Shown in pieces: positions 17,110-25,254 of a stretch of 64,000 bases of DNA; positions within the stretch are counted from its first letter, which is position 1, and every line of letters begins with the position of its first letter. The stretch comes from Croceivirga sp. (lineage in GTDB: Bacteria; Bacteroidota; Bacteroidia; Flavobacteriales; Flavobacteriaceae): the NCBI GenBank assembly GCA_028284285.1, contig JANQSA010000051.1, forward strand, positions 1 through 64,000, in the 5' to 3' direction. A model generated the notes under the pieces. The model was not told the origin of the DNA and did no database searches. It saw nothing but the letters and a program-made list of their open reading frames with translations. The translations under genes and the position numbers were made by a program.

Positions 17110-19248
17110 ATGAAAATCAACCGCTATTCACTAATAATCTGGCTACCGTGCCTTATTTTTGCACTTTCCTGTAAAAAACAAAACTCAGAAACTACCTTGG
17201 CAACACCTCCTGTAGCAAAGAAAATTCCGAAGCAATTAGAAATACACGATGACACTAGGACGGATAACTACTACTGGCTCAATCAACGCGAAAACCCTGA
17301 GGTCATAGCCTATCTGGAGGAAGAGAATGCCTACTATTCTGAAGTAACAAAGCATACCAAGGAGTATCAGGAAGTGTTGTTTCAGGAGATGAAATCCCGT
17401 ATTAAGGAGGATGATTCCTCTGTCCCTTACAAGCTTAACGGATACTACTACATAACGCGGTATGAAACGGGTAAGGAATATCCTATTTATGCCAGAAAAA
17501 AGGAGCATTTGAGTGCTGATGAGGAAGTGCTGTTTGATTGTAACCTTATGGCCGGGGAGCATGAATTCTTTAATCTCCGTGGAATTGCAGTAAGCCCTGA
17601 TAATGCTTTAGCCGCTTTTGGCGTGGATACCGTTTCCCGCAGACAATATACGTTGCAAATTAAAAACTTGAAAACGGGGGAGATCTATCCCGATAAAATT
17701 GAAAATACTACCGGAAGCTCAGTATGGGCCGCAGATAGCAAAACCCTTTTTTATACTAAAAAAGATCCGGTTACGCTTCGTTCGGAACGAATATACAAGC
17801 ACAAATTGGGAACGCCTCAGGAAGAGGATGAAATGGTGTTCCATGAAGAGGATGATACCTTCAGCACCTTTGTGTACAAAACAAAGTCGAGAAAATATAT
17901 TGTCATTGGCTCCACCAGTACGTTGACCTCAGAGTATCGGATTTTGAAAGCCGACAACCCTGATGGATCATTCACCGTTTTTTCCCCAAGGAAACGGGGT
18001 CTGGAATATGGGATTAATCATTTTGATGACCATTTCTATATGTTAACCAACAAGGATGAGGCCACCAACTTTAAGTTGATGAAAACCCCTGTGGATAAGA
18101 CCCAGGCCGAGCATTGGGAAGAATTTATCCCCCATAGGTCCGATGTGCTGTTGGAAGATGTTGAGATATTCGAGGACTTTTACGTCCTTACCGAAAGGGA
18201 TCAGGGATTGACCAAAATGAAAATTGTGCGTTGGGATGGTTCGGATGACTATTATCTTCCTTTTGAAAGTGAGACCTATATAGCGGGACCTACCACAAAT
18301 CTTGATTTTACTACTACTAAACTCCGGTATTTCTATAACTCTATGTCCGCACCCTATGCTATTATTGAATTTGATATGCATACGAAGGAAAAAGAAATAC
18401 TAAAAGAGCAGGAAGTACTCGGCGGAGAATTTGACAAAAACAATTACCGTTCAGAGCGTATTTGGGCGCCTTCCAGGGATGGGAAAAAAGTACCGATTTC
18501 CCTGGTCTATCACAAGGATACTGCCCTGGATGGAACCAGTCCGCTTTTACTCTATGGGTATGGCTCGTATGGGGCTACGATAGACCCCTATTTTTCCAGT
18601 GTTCGGCTAAGTCTGTTGGATAGAGGATTTATTTATGCCATTGCCCATGTAAGAGGTGGGGAATATTTGGGAAGGCCATGGTATGAAGATGGACGGTTAA
18701 TGCACAAAAAGAACACCTTCAATGATTTTGTGGATTGCGCTCGCTTTTTGATTGAAAAGGAATACACTACTTCGGCGCATCTGTACGCTAGTGGTGGATC
18801 TGCGGGAGGTTTATTAATGGGGGCTGTGGTAAATCAGGCACCGGAACTTTTTAACGGGGTAATTGCAGCGGTACCCTTTGTAGATGTGATCACTACAATG
18901 CTGGACGAATCCATTCCATTGACTACCGGGGAGTATGACGAATGGGGAAACCCTAACGACAAAGCGTATTATGAGTATATCAAAGGATATTCCCCCTATG
19001 ACAATGTGGAAGCCAAAGCCTACCCAAATATGTATGTTTCCACTGGTTTGCATGATTCTCAGGTACAATATTGGGAGCCGGCAAAATGGGTTGCAAAATT
19101 GCGGGTGATGAAAACCGATGACAATTTTCTTTTTTTAGACACCAATATGGATGCCGGTCACGGAGGAGCTTCGGGCAGGTTTGAAGCACTAAAGGAAATT
19201 GCCAAGGAATACGCCTTTTTATTGGATTTGGAGGGAAAAATCCGATAA
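17110..19248 (+). CDS. Lipoprotein S9 family peptidase (oligopeptidase B-like)
   Basis: 712 residues. The N terminus ends in the lipobox FALSC, so it is predicted to be lipid-anchored, unlike cytosolic E. coli PtrB. A seven-bladed beta-propeller (about 60-400) precedes the alpha/beta hydrolase domain. The catalytic triad is readable: Ser564 in GGSAGG, Asp649 in TGLHDSQV and His684 in DAGHGG. The motif around GGEYLGRPWYEDGRL is typical of oligopeptidase B, which cuts small peptides after basic residues. Divergent from ybaB with a 63-nt gap; it is followed by the sulfonolipid-type genes. Confidence 0.92.
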   Translation: MKINRYSLIIWLPCLIFALSCKKQNSETTLATPPVAKKIPKQLEIHDDTRTDNYYWLNQRENPEVIAYLEEENAYYSEVTKHTKEYQEVLFQEMKSRIKEDDSSVPYKLNGYYYITRYETGKEYPIYARKKEHLSADEEVLFDCNLMAGEHEFFNLRGIAVSPDNALAAFGVDTVSRRQYTLQIKNLKTGEIYPDKIENTTGSSVWAADSKTLFYTKKDPVTLRSERIYKHKLGTPQEEDEMVFHEEDDTFSTFVYKTKSRKYIVIGSTSTLTSEYRILKADNPDGSFTVFSPRKRGLEYGINHFDDHFYMLTNKDEATNFKLMKTPVDKTQAEHWEEFIPHRSDVLLEDVEIFEDFYVLTERDQGLTKMKIVRWDGSDDYYLPFESETYIAGPTTNLDFTTTKLRYFYNSMSAPYAIIEFDMHTKEKEILKEQEVLGGEFDKNNYRSERIWAPSRDGKKVPISLVYHKDTALDGTSPLLLYGYGSYGATIDPYFSSVRLSLLDRGFIYAIAHVRGGEYLGRPWYEDGRLMHKKNTFNDFVDCARFLIEKEYTTSAHLYASGGSAGGLLMGAVVNQAPELFNGVIAAVPFVDVITTMLDESIPLTTGEYDEWGNPNDKAYYEYIKGYSPYDNVEAKAYPNMYVSTGLHDSQVQYWEPAKWVAKLRVMKTDDNFLFLDTNMDAGHGGASGRFEALKEIAKEYAFLLDLEGKIR

Positions 19249-19260
19249 AATAAAAAGTAT

Positions 19261-19268
19261 TATTTTTG
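19261..19268 (+). promoter_or_regulatory. Candidate -7 element for the cysteate synthase-like gene
   Basis: TATTTTTG matches TAnnTTTG and lies 39 nt upstream of the ATG at 19308. No TTG box at standard spacing was found, so confidence is limited. Confidence 0.45.
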
Positions 19269-19307
19269 CCTGCGGATTGTAATATCTACCATACGCCTGA
19301 CTTAACT

Positions 19308-20348
19308 ATGAAAAAAGCCATCACCGCCTTCGACAGCATTTTGGACTTAGTTGGCAATACCCCTCTCTTGCGATTGCACAAGATTACGGAATCCCTTTCC
19401 GGAAATTTCTACGCCAAATTAGAGGCGTTTAATCCGGGGCATTCCGCGAAGGATCGTATTGCCGTTTATATTATTGAGGAAGCAGAGCGCAGGGGGATTT
19501 TGAAAAAGGGGAGCACCATCATAGAAACCACCTCTGGAAATACGGGTTTCAGTCTAGCTATGGTAAGTATGGTGAAAGGCTACGAATGTGTTCTTGCAGT
19601 AAGCTCAAAATCTTCTCCGGATAAAATAGACATGTTACGTGCCATGGGTGCCAAAGTATATGTTTGTCCTGCCCATGTTAGCGCAGACGATCCTCGCTCA
19701 TACTATGAAGTAGCCAAAAGGCTGCATAAGGAAACTCCAGGGTCTATTTATATTAACCAGTACTTCAATGAATTGAATATTCAAGCCCATTACGCCACTA
19801 CAGGTCCTGAAATCTGGCAACAAACCGGAGGGCAAATCACTCATTTAGTGGCGTGTAATGGTACCGGAGGAACTATTTCCGGAACAGCACGATATTTAAA
19901 AGAACAAAATCCTGATGTTAAGATTTTAGCAGTAGATGCCTATGGATCCGTGCTGAAAAAGTACCATGAAACCGGAGAATTTGATCATAACGAGGTGTAT
20001 CCTTATAGAATTGAAGGCCTGGGAAAAAACTTGATTCCTAAAGCCACGGACTTTAACAGTATTGATCGCTATATCAAGGTAACAGATAAGGATAGTGCAC
20101 ATATGACAAGAGAGCTTTCGGTTAAAGAAGGCCTGTTTATGGGGTACACCAGTGGTGCCGCTATGCAGGCTGTTATGCAATATCATATGGAAGGAGAATT
20201 TGATGCCAACAGTAATGTGGTGGTGATCTTCCCGGATCACGGTTCTCGATATATGAGCAAGGTATTTAGCGACGAATGGATGGAAAACCAGGGTTTTTTT
20301 CAAGGAGACAAGACCCACCAACCCAAGGAAATCGAATATATCAAGTAA
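19308..20348 (+). CDS. capA: PLP-dependent cysteate synthase-like enzyme (CBS/cysteine synthase family)
   Basis: 346 residues from the ATG at 19308 ([10 protein letters not shown]); a longer frame starts at a TTG inside the promoter element. Fold-type II PLP signatures are present: the PLP lysine in GHSAKDR (Lys48), TTSGNTGFS, and the phosphate loop GTGGTISG. There is no C-terminal CBS regulatory domain. The gene directly precedes an alpha-oxoamine synthase-family gene on the same strand. In gliding Bacteroidota that pairing is known for capnine synthesis, where this enzyme makes L-cysteate from O-phosphoserine and sulfite. The family call is firm; the cysteate role rests on context. Cystathionine beta-synthase or cysteine synthase activity is the alternative. 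Confidence 0.78.
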   Translation: MKKAITAFDSILDLVGNTPLLRLHKITESLSGNFYAKLEAFNPGHSAKDRIAVYIIEEAERRGILKKGSTIIETTSGNTGFSLAMVSMVKGYECVLAVSSKSSPDKIDMLRAMGAKVYVCPAHVSADDPRSYYEVAKRLHKETPGSIYINQYFNELNIQAHYATTGPEIWQQTGGQITHLVACNGTGGTISGTARYLKEQNPDVKILAVDAYGSVLKKYHETGEFDHNEVYPYRIEGLGKNLIPKATDFNSIDRYIKVTDKDSAHMTRELSVKEGLFMGYTSGAAMQAVMQYHMEGEFDANSNVVVIFPDHGSRYMSKVFSDEWMENQGFFQGDKTHQPKEIEYIK

Positions 20349-20435
20349 GGTAAAGCTAAATCAAACCTGTAACCGTAAAGCCGCAACATGCTATTTTCGA
20401 ATTCGGTAATAGGGAGTAAGGTTTAATAAAATCTA

Positions 20436-20443
20436 TATTTTTG
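20436..20443 (+). promoter_or_regulatory. Candidate -7 element for the cysteate acyltransferase-like gene
   Basis: TATTTTTG matches TAnnTTTG and lies 23 nt upstream of the ATG. If real, this gene has its own promoter despite following the cysteate synthase-like gene by 118 nt. Confidence 0.45.
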
Positions 20444-20466
20444 AAACGTAATTTAGTTTAAGGTAG

Positions 20467-21726
20467 ATGAGGGATATTTTTGATCGAATAATTGAAAATA
20501 AGGGGCCTTTAGGCAAATGGGCCTCCCAGGCGGAAGGATATTTCGTTTTTCCGAAATTAGAAGGACCTATTTCTAATAGGATGCGGTTTCGCGGGAAAGA
20601 GGTGATTACCTGGAGTATCAATGATTATCTTGGCCTTGCCAATCTACCCGAAATCAAAAAAGTGGATTCTGAAGCGGCCCTTGAACACGGCGCAGCTTAC
20701 CCTATGGGTGCCCGAATGATGAGTGGGCACACCGATTACCATGAACAACTGGAGCAGGAACTAGCCGATTTTGTGGGTAAGGAATCCGCCTATTTGCTGA
20801 ATTTCGGGTATCAGGGAATAATGTCTGCGATTGATGCCCTTGTAGCCAAGGATGACATTATTGTTTACGATGTGGACAGCCATGCCTGTATTATAGATGG
20901 TGTTCGCCTGCATATGGGCAAGCGTTTTACCTTCAAGCACAATGATATTGGAAGCCTGGAGAAGAACCTGGAGCGGGCTACTAAAATGGCACAGGAAACA
21001 GGAGGAGGCATTTTAGTGATCTCTGAGGGCGTGTTTGGTATGCGCGGAGAACAGGGAAAACTAAAAGAAATTGTAGCGCTCAAGAAAAAATACCGTTTTC
21101 GCCTTTTGGTAGACGATGCACATGGTTTCGGAACCCTCGGAAAAACAGGAGCAGGCGCTGGGGAGGAACAAGGAGTACAGGAAGATATTGATGTGTATTT
21201 TGCCACTTTTGCCAAATCCCTGGCTGGTATTGGTGCCTTTTTAGCGGCTGATAAGGAAATAATTGATTATCTGAAGTACAATATGCGTTCCCAGATGTTT
21301 GCAAAATCGCTGCCTATGATTTTTGTGAAAGGCGCTTTAAAAAGACTGGATATGTTACGTACCATGCCGGAGTTAAAGGAGAAGCTCTGGGAAAACGTAA
21401 ACGCACTTCAAAACGGCTTAAAAGAACGTGGGTTTGACATTGGTACTACACAAAGCTGTGTTACCCCCGTCTATTTAAATGGTAGCATTCCCGAAGCTAT
21501 GGCCCTGGTTAAAGATCTCAGGGAGAATCATGGTATATTTTGTTCCATAGTGGTTTATCCCGTAATTCCAAAGGGACTCATTTTGCTACGGATGATCCCC
21601 ACAGCTACACATACCTTTGAGGATATCATAGAAACTTTGGATGCCTTTTCCGCTATCCGGGAACGACTTCAAAATGGAACTTACAAACGACTTTCCGCCG
21701 CAGTAGCTGCTGCGATGGGAGAGTAG
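20467..21726 (+). CDS. capB: Cysteate-C-fatty acyltransferase-like alpha-oxoamine synthase
   Basis: 419 residues, PLP fold-type I, alpha-oxoamine synthase family (relatives: serine palmitoyltransferase, KBL, BioF). Visible features are the substrate-stacking His in DVDSHACIIDG (His139), LVDDAHGFGTLG, and the PLP lysine in FATFAKSLAGIG (Lys250). The family joins an amino acid to an acyl thioester with loss of CO2. Adjacent to a cysteate synthase-like gene, the expected reaction is cysteate plus an iso-branched acyl group giving 3-ketocapnine, the sulfonolipid backbone. Serine palmitoyltransferase or aminoketobutyrate ligase activity cannot be excluded from sequence alone, but no tdh gene is nearby. 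Confidence 0.8.
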   Translation: MRDIFDRIIENKGPLGKWASQAEGYFVFPKLEGPISNRMRFRGKEVITWSINDYLGLANLPEIKKVDSEAALEHGAAYPMGARMMSGHTDYHEQLEQELADFVGKESAYLLNFGYQGIMSAIDALVAKDDIIVYDVDSHACIIDGVRLHMGKRFTFKHNDIGSLEKNLERATKMAQETGGGILVISEGVFGMRGEQGKLKEIVALKKKYRFRLLVDDAHGFGTLGKTGAGAGEEQGVQEDIDVYFATFAKSLAGIGAFLAADKEIIDYLKYNMRSQMFAKSLPMIFVKGALKRLDMLRTMPELKEKLWENVNALQNGLKERGFDIGTTQSCVTPVYLNGSIPEAMALVKDLRENHGIFCSIVVYPVIPKGLILLRMIPTATHTFEDIIETLDAFSAIRERLQNGTYKRLSAAVAAAMGE

Positions 21727-21782
21727 TATGTAATCAAATTCAGCACCCATATTTTACGTATACGCTTTTGAGTATACTGCCA

Positions 21783-22643
21783 CTACACAAAATAAGTGGT
21801 TAAGATCCGTTTTACCGGTTGCCAATACGAAGTTCCAAATAAGTTGAGATGGACTAACAAATAATAGAGTTGGTAGAGATCGGTCAGCGCTTTTTGGTTA
21901 GCGTGCGCTGCTATAATCTCATGATAGGCTGCATAAAACCTTGCTGAGAATCCGCCGAATAGTTTGGTCATGGCCAGGTCCATTTCGTTATGGCCGTAAT
22001 ACACCGCAGGATCTATGAGATAAGGAACTCCATCCGTCGAAATTAAATAATTCCCGCCCCAGAGATCACCATGCAGCAATGAGGGGTGTATTTCCCCGAA
22101 GAGAGCAGTACACACTTTTTCCATTTTGCTTGACGCGGGCACGGCTGTAACCGGAAATAAATGGGAATCTACTGCACTTTGTATCTGTGGTAGGATACGT
22201 TCCTGGATGTAAAAATCCGTCCAATTGCTGTGTTCTTTATTGCTTTGTGCCAGCCTCCCAATAAAATTATCCGAAGCCCAACCAAATGCCATAGCTGATT
22301 TAGAGGCGTGCAATCTCGCCAGGGCATGCCCCAGGCACTCCATATCGTTTTCACCCGGTGTTTTGGTCTCAACAAATTCCAGAATAAGATAGGCTGTGGA
22401 ATCGTATTGGTGCACATGGAATACCTCGGGAATATTGATTTGTTTGCTGGCTGCCAGTAGCTCTAAACCTGCTGCTTCCGCTTCAAACATCTTCAGTGCA
22501 TTGGAGAAGGCGGCGGTTTTTATAAAATAATTATTGTTGGATGGAGTGACTACCTTAAATGATGTGGCAATATCCCCGCCATAAACGGGAGTATGTGAAT
22601 GGATGGGAGATCCAAGCAGTTCTTCTAAAAAGGTTAAATTCAA
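21783..22643 (-). CDS. Fructosamine/ketosamine-3-kinase family protein
   Basis: 286 residues. The APH-like kinase fold is shown by LLHGDLWGGNYL (catalytic Asp loop), PYLIDPAVYYGHNEMDLAMTKLFGGF (metal-binding DPA and family-specific GHxExDLAMT block), and the C-terminal SYWQPVKRIL. The family phosphorylates sugar-amine adducts on proteins or small molecules so that they fall off. It starts with TTG at 22643, where TTGA overlaps the stop of the upstream GNAT gene; no in-frame ATG is available at the correct place. It forms a two-gene operon with that gene. Confidence 0.9.
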   Translation of the reverse strand: MNLTFLEELLGSPIHSHTPVYGGDIATSFKVVTPSNNNYFIKTAAFSNALKMFEAEAAGLELLAASKQINIPEVFHVHQYDSTAYLILEFVETKTPGENDMECLGHALARLHASKSAMAFGWASDNFIGRLAQSNKEHSNWTDFYIQERILPQIQSAVDSHLFPVTAVPASSKMEKVCTALFGEIHPSLLHGDLWGGNYLISTDGVPYLIDPAVYYGHNEMDLAMTKLFGGFSARFYAAYHEIIAAHANQKALTDLYQLYYLLVHLNLFGTSYWQPVKRILTTYFV

Positions 22644-23767
22644 TTGGTTTTCAAGGATTTTTTGTACGTTCTTCTGCGTTTATGCGTCACCGGATTAAAG
22701 TGTTTCCACATTTGCCGGATGGCCGTGTTTTCCTCCAATTCAGGGGTACGGATACAATTTACGATCCCCTTTTCCTTAAAAGTGTGATAATACTCATTAA
22801 AAATGACAGCAGTAATGCCTTTATTCTGGTACTCCGGACGTATACCAATAAGATAGAAAATAACATCCTTACTGTGCTTTTTGGCCTGTAGCAAATGAAA
22901 AATTCCCATGGGAAACAACTTTCCGTTAGCTTTTTGTAACGCTCTGGAGAAGGAAGGCATAACAATGGCAAAAGCCACTAACTGATTCTCACTGTCGGCC
23001 ACAAATTTGATGTATTCCGGATTGATGAAGGAGATGTATTTCTTTTTAAAATACTCCTTTTGGACATCTGTAATCTTTACAAAAGAGGAAAGCGCGGCGT
23101 AAGAACTGTTGAACAAATCAAACATCTGATCCACCCAGGGCATAATGTCGCTGCTTTTGGTAAAATTAAGGGCTTTAAGCCCAAACCGCTTTTTTATTAA
23201 AACATTCGCTTTTGCAAATAATTTAGGGTCGGCTGCCGCCGCTTTAAACTTGTTTTCCAAATATTCCTTTTCTTTTACTAAGCCATAGGTTTCATAATGC
23301 TTTTGATAATAGGAATGGTTGTACCAGGTGATCATAGTGCCTATATGATCAAAACCTTCAATAAGCACCCCCACTTTGTCCAGGTTAGAAAAACCCACAG
23401 GCCCCTCCATATACTCCAGATCTTGTGCTATTCCAATGTCACTTACCTGGTCCAATAATGCTTTGGATACCTCCATATCATCAACAAAATCAAACCAGCC
23501 AAAACGCATCTTTTTAAGCTGTTGTTCATTAACTTCCAACCAGTTAATAATAGCGGCAACCCGCCCAACCAGGGTCTTTCCTTTATAGGCAAGGAAAAAA
23601 CGGGCTTCTGCATTTTGGAAAACAGGATTTTTAGTGCGATCAAAGCTTTCCAGCTCGTCCTTGATAATGGGGGGGACCCAGTAGGGATTGTTGTTATAAA
23701 GGGAAAAAGGGAATTTTACAAAGGCCTTGAGATCTGCTTTGGAAATTACTTCTTTTACTTGTACCAT
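22640..23767 (-). CDS. GNAT-fold acyltransferase-like protein
   Basis: 375 residues. The N-terminal 120 residues (VKFPFSLYNNNPYWVPPIIKDE, then FFLAYKGKTLVGRVAAIIN) and the C-terminal part (VIFYLIGIRPEYQNKGITAVIFNEYYHTFKEKGI) each look like pieces of a GNAT acyl-CoA-binding fold; PEYQNKG resembles the pyrophosphate-binding loop. Homologues in Bacteroidota are sometimes labelled GTP cyclohydrolase, for which I see no support. Substrate unknown. The gene is coupled by a 4-nt overlap to the fructosamine kinase gene and faces the capnine-type genes; an acyl-transfer role in lipid metabolism is possible but unproven. Confidence 0.78.
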   Translation of the reverse strand: MVQVKEVISKADLKAFVKFPFSLYNNNPYWVPPIIKDELESFDRTKNPVFQNAEARFFLAYKGKTLVGRVAAIINWLEVNEQQLKKMRFGWFDFVDDMEVSKALLDQVSDIGIAQDLEYMEGPVGFSNLDKVGVLIEGFDHIGTMITWYNHSYYQKHYETYGLVKEKEYLENKFKAAAADPKLFAKANVLIKKRFGLKALNFTKSSDIMPWVDQMFDLFNSSYAALSSFVKITDVQKEYFKKKYISFINPEYIKFVADSENQLVAFAIVMPSFSRALQKANGKLFPMGIFHLLQAKKHSKDVIFYLIGIRPEYQNKGITAVIFNEYYHTFKEKGIVNCIRTPELEENTAIRQMWKHFNPVTHKRRRTYKKSLKTN

Positions 23768-23824
23768 GATGTAATTGTATTCTTAATCCTGTAGCGTATT
23801 TGAGGACAATTGAAAATTGCCGGA

Positions 23825-23878
23825 TAGTATCATTCCTGACGGCTCAAATAGACGGGCTACATCTTTACAATGATACTA
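23825..23878. repeat. 10-bp inverted repeat in an intergenic gap
   Basis: TAGTATCATT (23825-23834) and AATGATACTA (23869-23878) are perfect inverted copies around a 34-nt centre. It sits upstream of the GNAT gene and downstream of the outer-membrane protein gene, so it could be a protein-binding site or a weak terminator. No T tract follows. Confidence 0.4.
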
Positions 23879-23914
23879 ATAAACAAGGGGAGGTAAAAAT
23901 GAGTAGGTCAAAAC

Positions 23915-24886
23915 CTAGAAATCAAAATCATCCTTTTTCTTTCTTCGCTTCTTTTGCTTCTTCTTTTTTAACGTACCCTTTTTGATCTTTGGTTGATTGT
24001 TTTTCTGATCAATAGGGACTAACTCATCTTTGTGAAAATCCAAACGGTAGGATATACCTGTTCTGGCAAAAGCGCGGAAGGGGGTATTTTTAACACTGGC
24101 GCCAAGACTAAGATCGGCCTGGAAATTAGGACTGAACAGATGCGCAATCCCACCTCGGAGTAACAAATCCGAAAAGCGATCACTGTTAATCCCTTGATGT
24201 TCTACAAAGACACTCCATTTAGGATTTCGAAACGCGTGGGAAAAAGAAATGGCATAGTTCAATTCCGGGAAGTCCGAAGAAATGCGGTCATAGGCAAGGT
24301 TGGCGATCAGCACAGACTTTGGGGTTAACCGGCTTTGCGTTGCTACCATTACCCGATACGAAATGGTGGGGTCCTCCGCAAAAAACGGGTTATCTCCAAG
24401 GGTAAATGTAGCGCCTGCGTAGAGGGAAACTGCGGGAACGAGGTTTTTCAACTGGAATTTGTTGTTGGCACGCCAGCTGTAGAGGTTGGGTTTGTTCGCT
24501 TCGGGATTTTTAAAAGGATCAAAGATCAGATATTTTAACCCCAGGCGGTTTCTTGAAAAGTCGCTTCTGCGTTCTTCTAGATCGAAGTTTTCAAAGGTGA
24601 TGTTTTCACTGATATAGGTGCCCTCGTATTTGATTTCTAATTGCTCGAAGAGCAAACCGTATCTAAGCGCCAATTCTCCGCCAAAGCCATTGGAGTTGGT
24701 ATTCAATACACTATGATCCCGAAGCTCATACAAGAAACCGGTTTCGGCCTGAACTACATTTTTACCTACAGCGTACGCGCTTACCGCTATACCCGGTCTA
24801 TTGGAATTAATTACATCGGTATATTGACAGACTACCAGAGATGGAATAAAAAAGAAAAAGAATACAACTCGAAAATGTTGGGCCAT
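23915..24886 (-). CDS. Outer membrane transporter-like protein (MetA phenol-degradation family fold)
   Basis: 323 residues. Signal peptide about 1-20 (ending in VVCQ), then alternating amphipathic beta strands (VVQAETGFLYELRD, GGELALRYGLLFEQLEIKYEGTYI, AVSLYAGATFTLGD) ending in GISYRLDF. The pattern matches the small-barrel family often annotated as MetA-pathway or transporter protein. A C-terminal tail of about 40 residues is highly basic then acidic (KKKKQKKRRKKKDDFDF), as in the small protein near 11 kb. Ligand unknown. Confidence 0.75.
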   Translation of the reverse strand: MAQHFRVVFFFFFIPSLVVCQYTDVINSNRPGIAVSAYAVGKNVVQAETGFLYELRDHSVLNTNSNGFGGELALRYGLLFEQLEIKYEGTYISENITFENFDLEERRSDFSRNRLGLKYLIFDPFKNPEANKPNLYSWRANNKFQLKNLVPAVSLYAGATFTLGDNPFFAEDPTISYRVMVATQSRLTPKSVLIANLAYDRISSDFPELNYAISFSHAFRNPKWSVFVEHQGINSDRFSDLLLRGGIAHLFSPNFQADLSLGASVKNTPFRAFARTGISYRLDFHKDELVPIDQKNNQPKIKKGTLKKKKQKKRRKKKDDFDF

Positions 24887-24943
24887 TAGCGGACTTTAAT
24901 ACTATTTTATGAAACGAACACTCAGTTTAATAGACTTGTTAAG

Positions 24944-24951
24944 TAACTTTG
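24944..24951 (+). promoter_or_regulatory. Candidate -7 element of the DUF4834/YfhO operon
   Basis: TAACTTTG matches TAnnTTTG and lies 18 nt before the ATG at 24970. It is the only such element upstream of the four-gene run. No convincing TTG box was seen at 17-23 nt. Confidence 0.5.
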
Positions 24952-24969
24952 AATCAATAGTAAGTGACT

Positions 24970-25230
24970 ATGGTTGTACTACAAACGATTTTAATCCTCA
25001 TAATCGTATACTACCTGGCGAAAATCGTCTTAAAGTGGCTGGCACCAAAATTGTTGCATTTTGCCATGCAAAAAGCGGAGGAACGTTTTGAACAGCAGTT
25101 TGGGGAATTCCGTCAACAAGGACGTCCACCACAAAATGAAGGAGAAACTACTATTCACCGTACGCCAAATCCGAAGTCCAATCCGTCAAAAAAAGTGGGA
25201 GAGTATATAGATTTTGAAGAAATTGAGTAA
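24970..25230 (+). CDS. DUF4834 family small membrane protein
   Basis: 86 residues from the ATG at 24970 (MVVLQTILILIIVYYLAKIVLKWLA). One N-terminal transmembrane helix is followed by an amphipathic helix (LLHFAMQKAEERFEQQFGEF) and a polar, Pro/Asn-rich tail ending VGEYIDFEEIE. The layout matches DUF4834. First gene of a tight run: 24 nt to the yfhO start, which continues into a glycosyltransferase and a flippase. Function unknown. Confidence 0.8.
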   Translation: MVVLQTILILIIVYYLAKIVLKWLAPKLLHFAMQKAEERFEQQFGEFRQQGRPPQNEGETTIHRTPNPKSNPSKKVGEYIDFEEIE

Positions 25231-25254
25231 TCTTTGGGCAATCAAACCCATTTT

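Noticed and set aside
22640..23767. GTP cyclohydrolase label for the GNAT-like protein
   Set aside because: No zinc Cys/His set and no FolE or FolE2 fold pattern is visible.
24909..25091. Plus-strand frame of 60 residues before DUF4834
   Set aside because: Runs in another frame into the DUF4834 gene and contains its promoter element.
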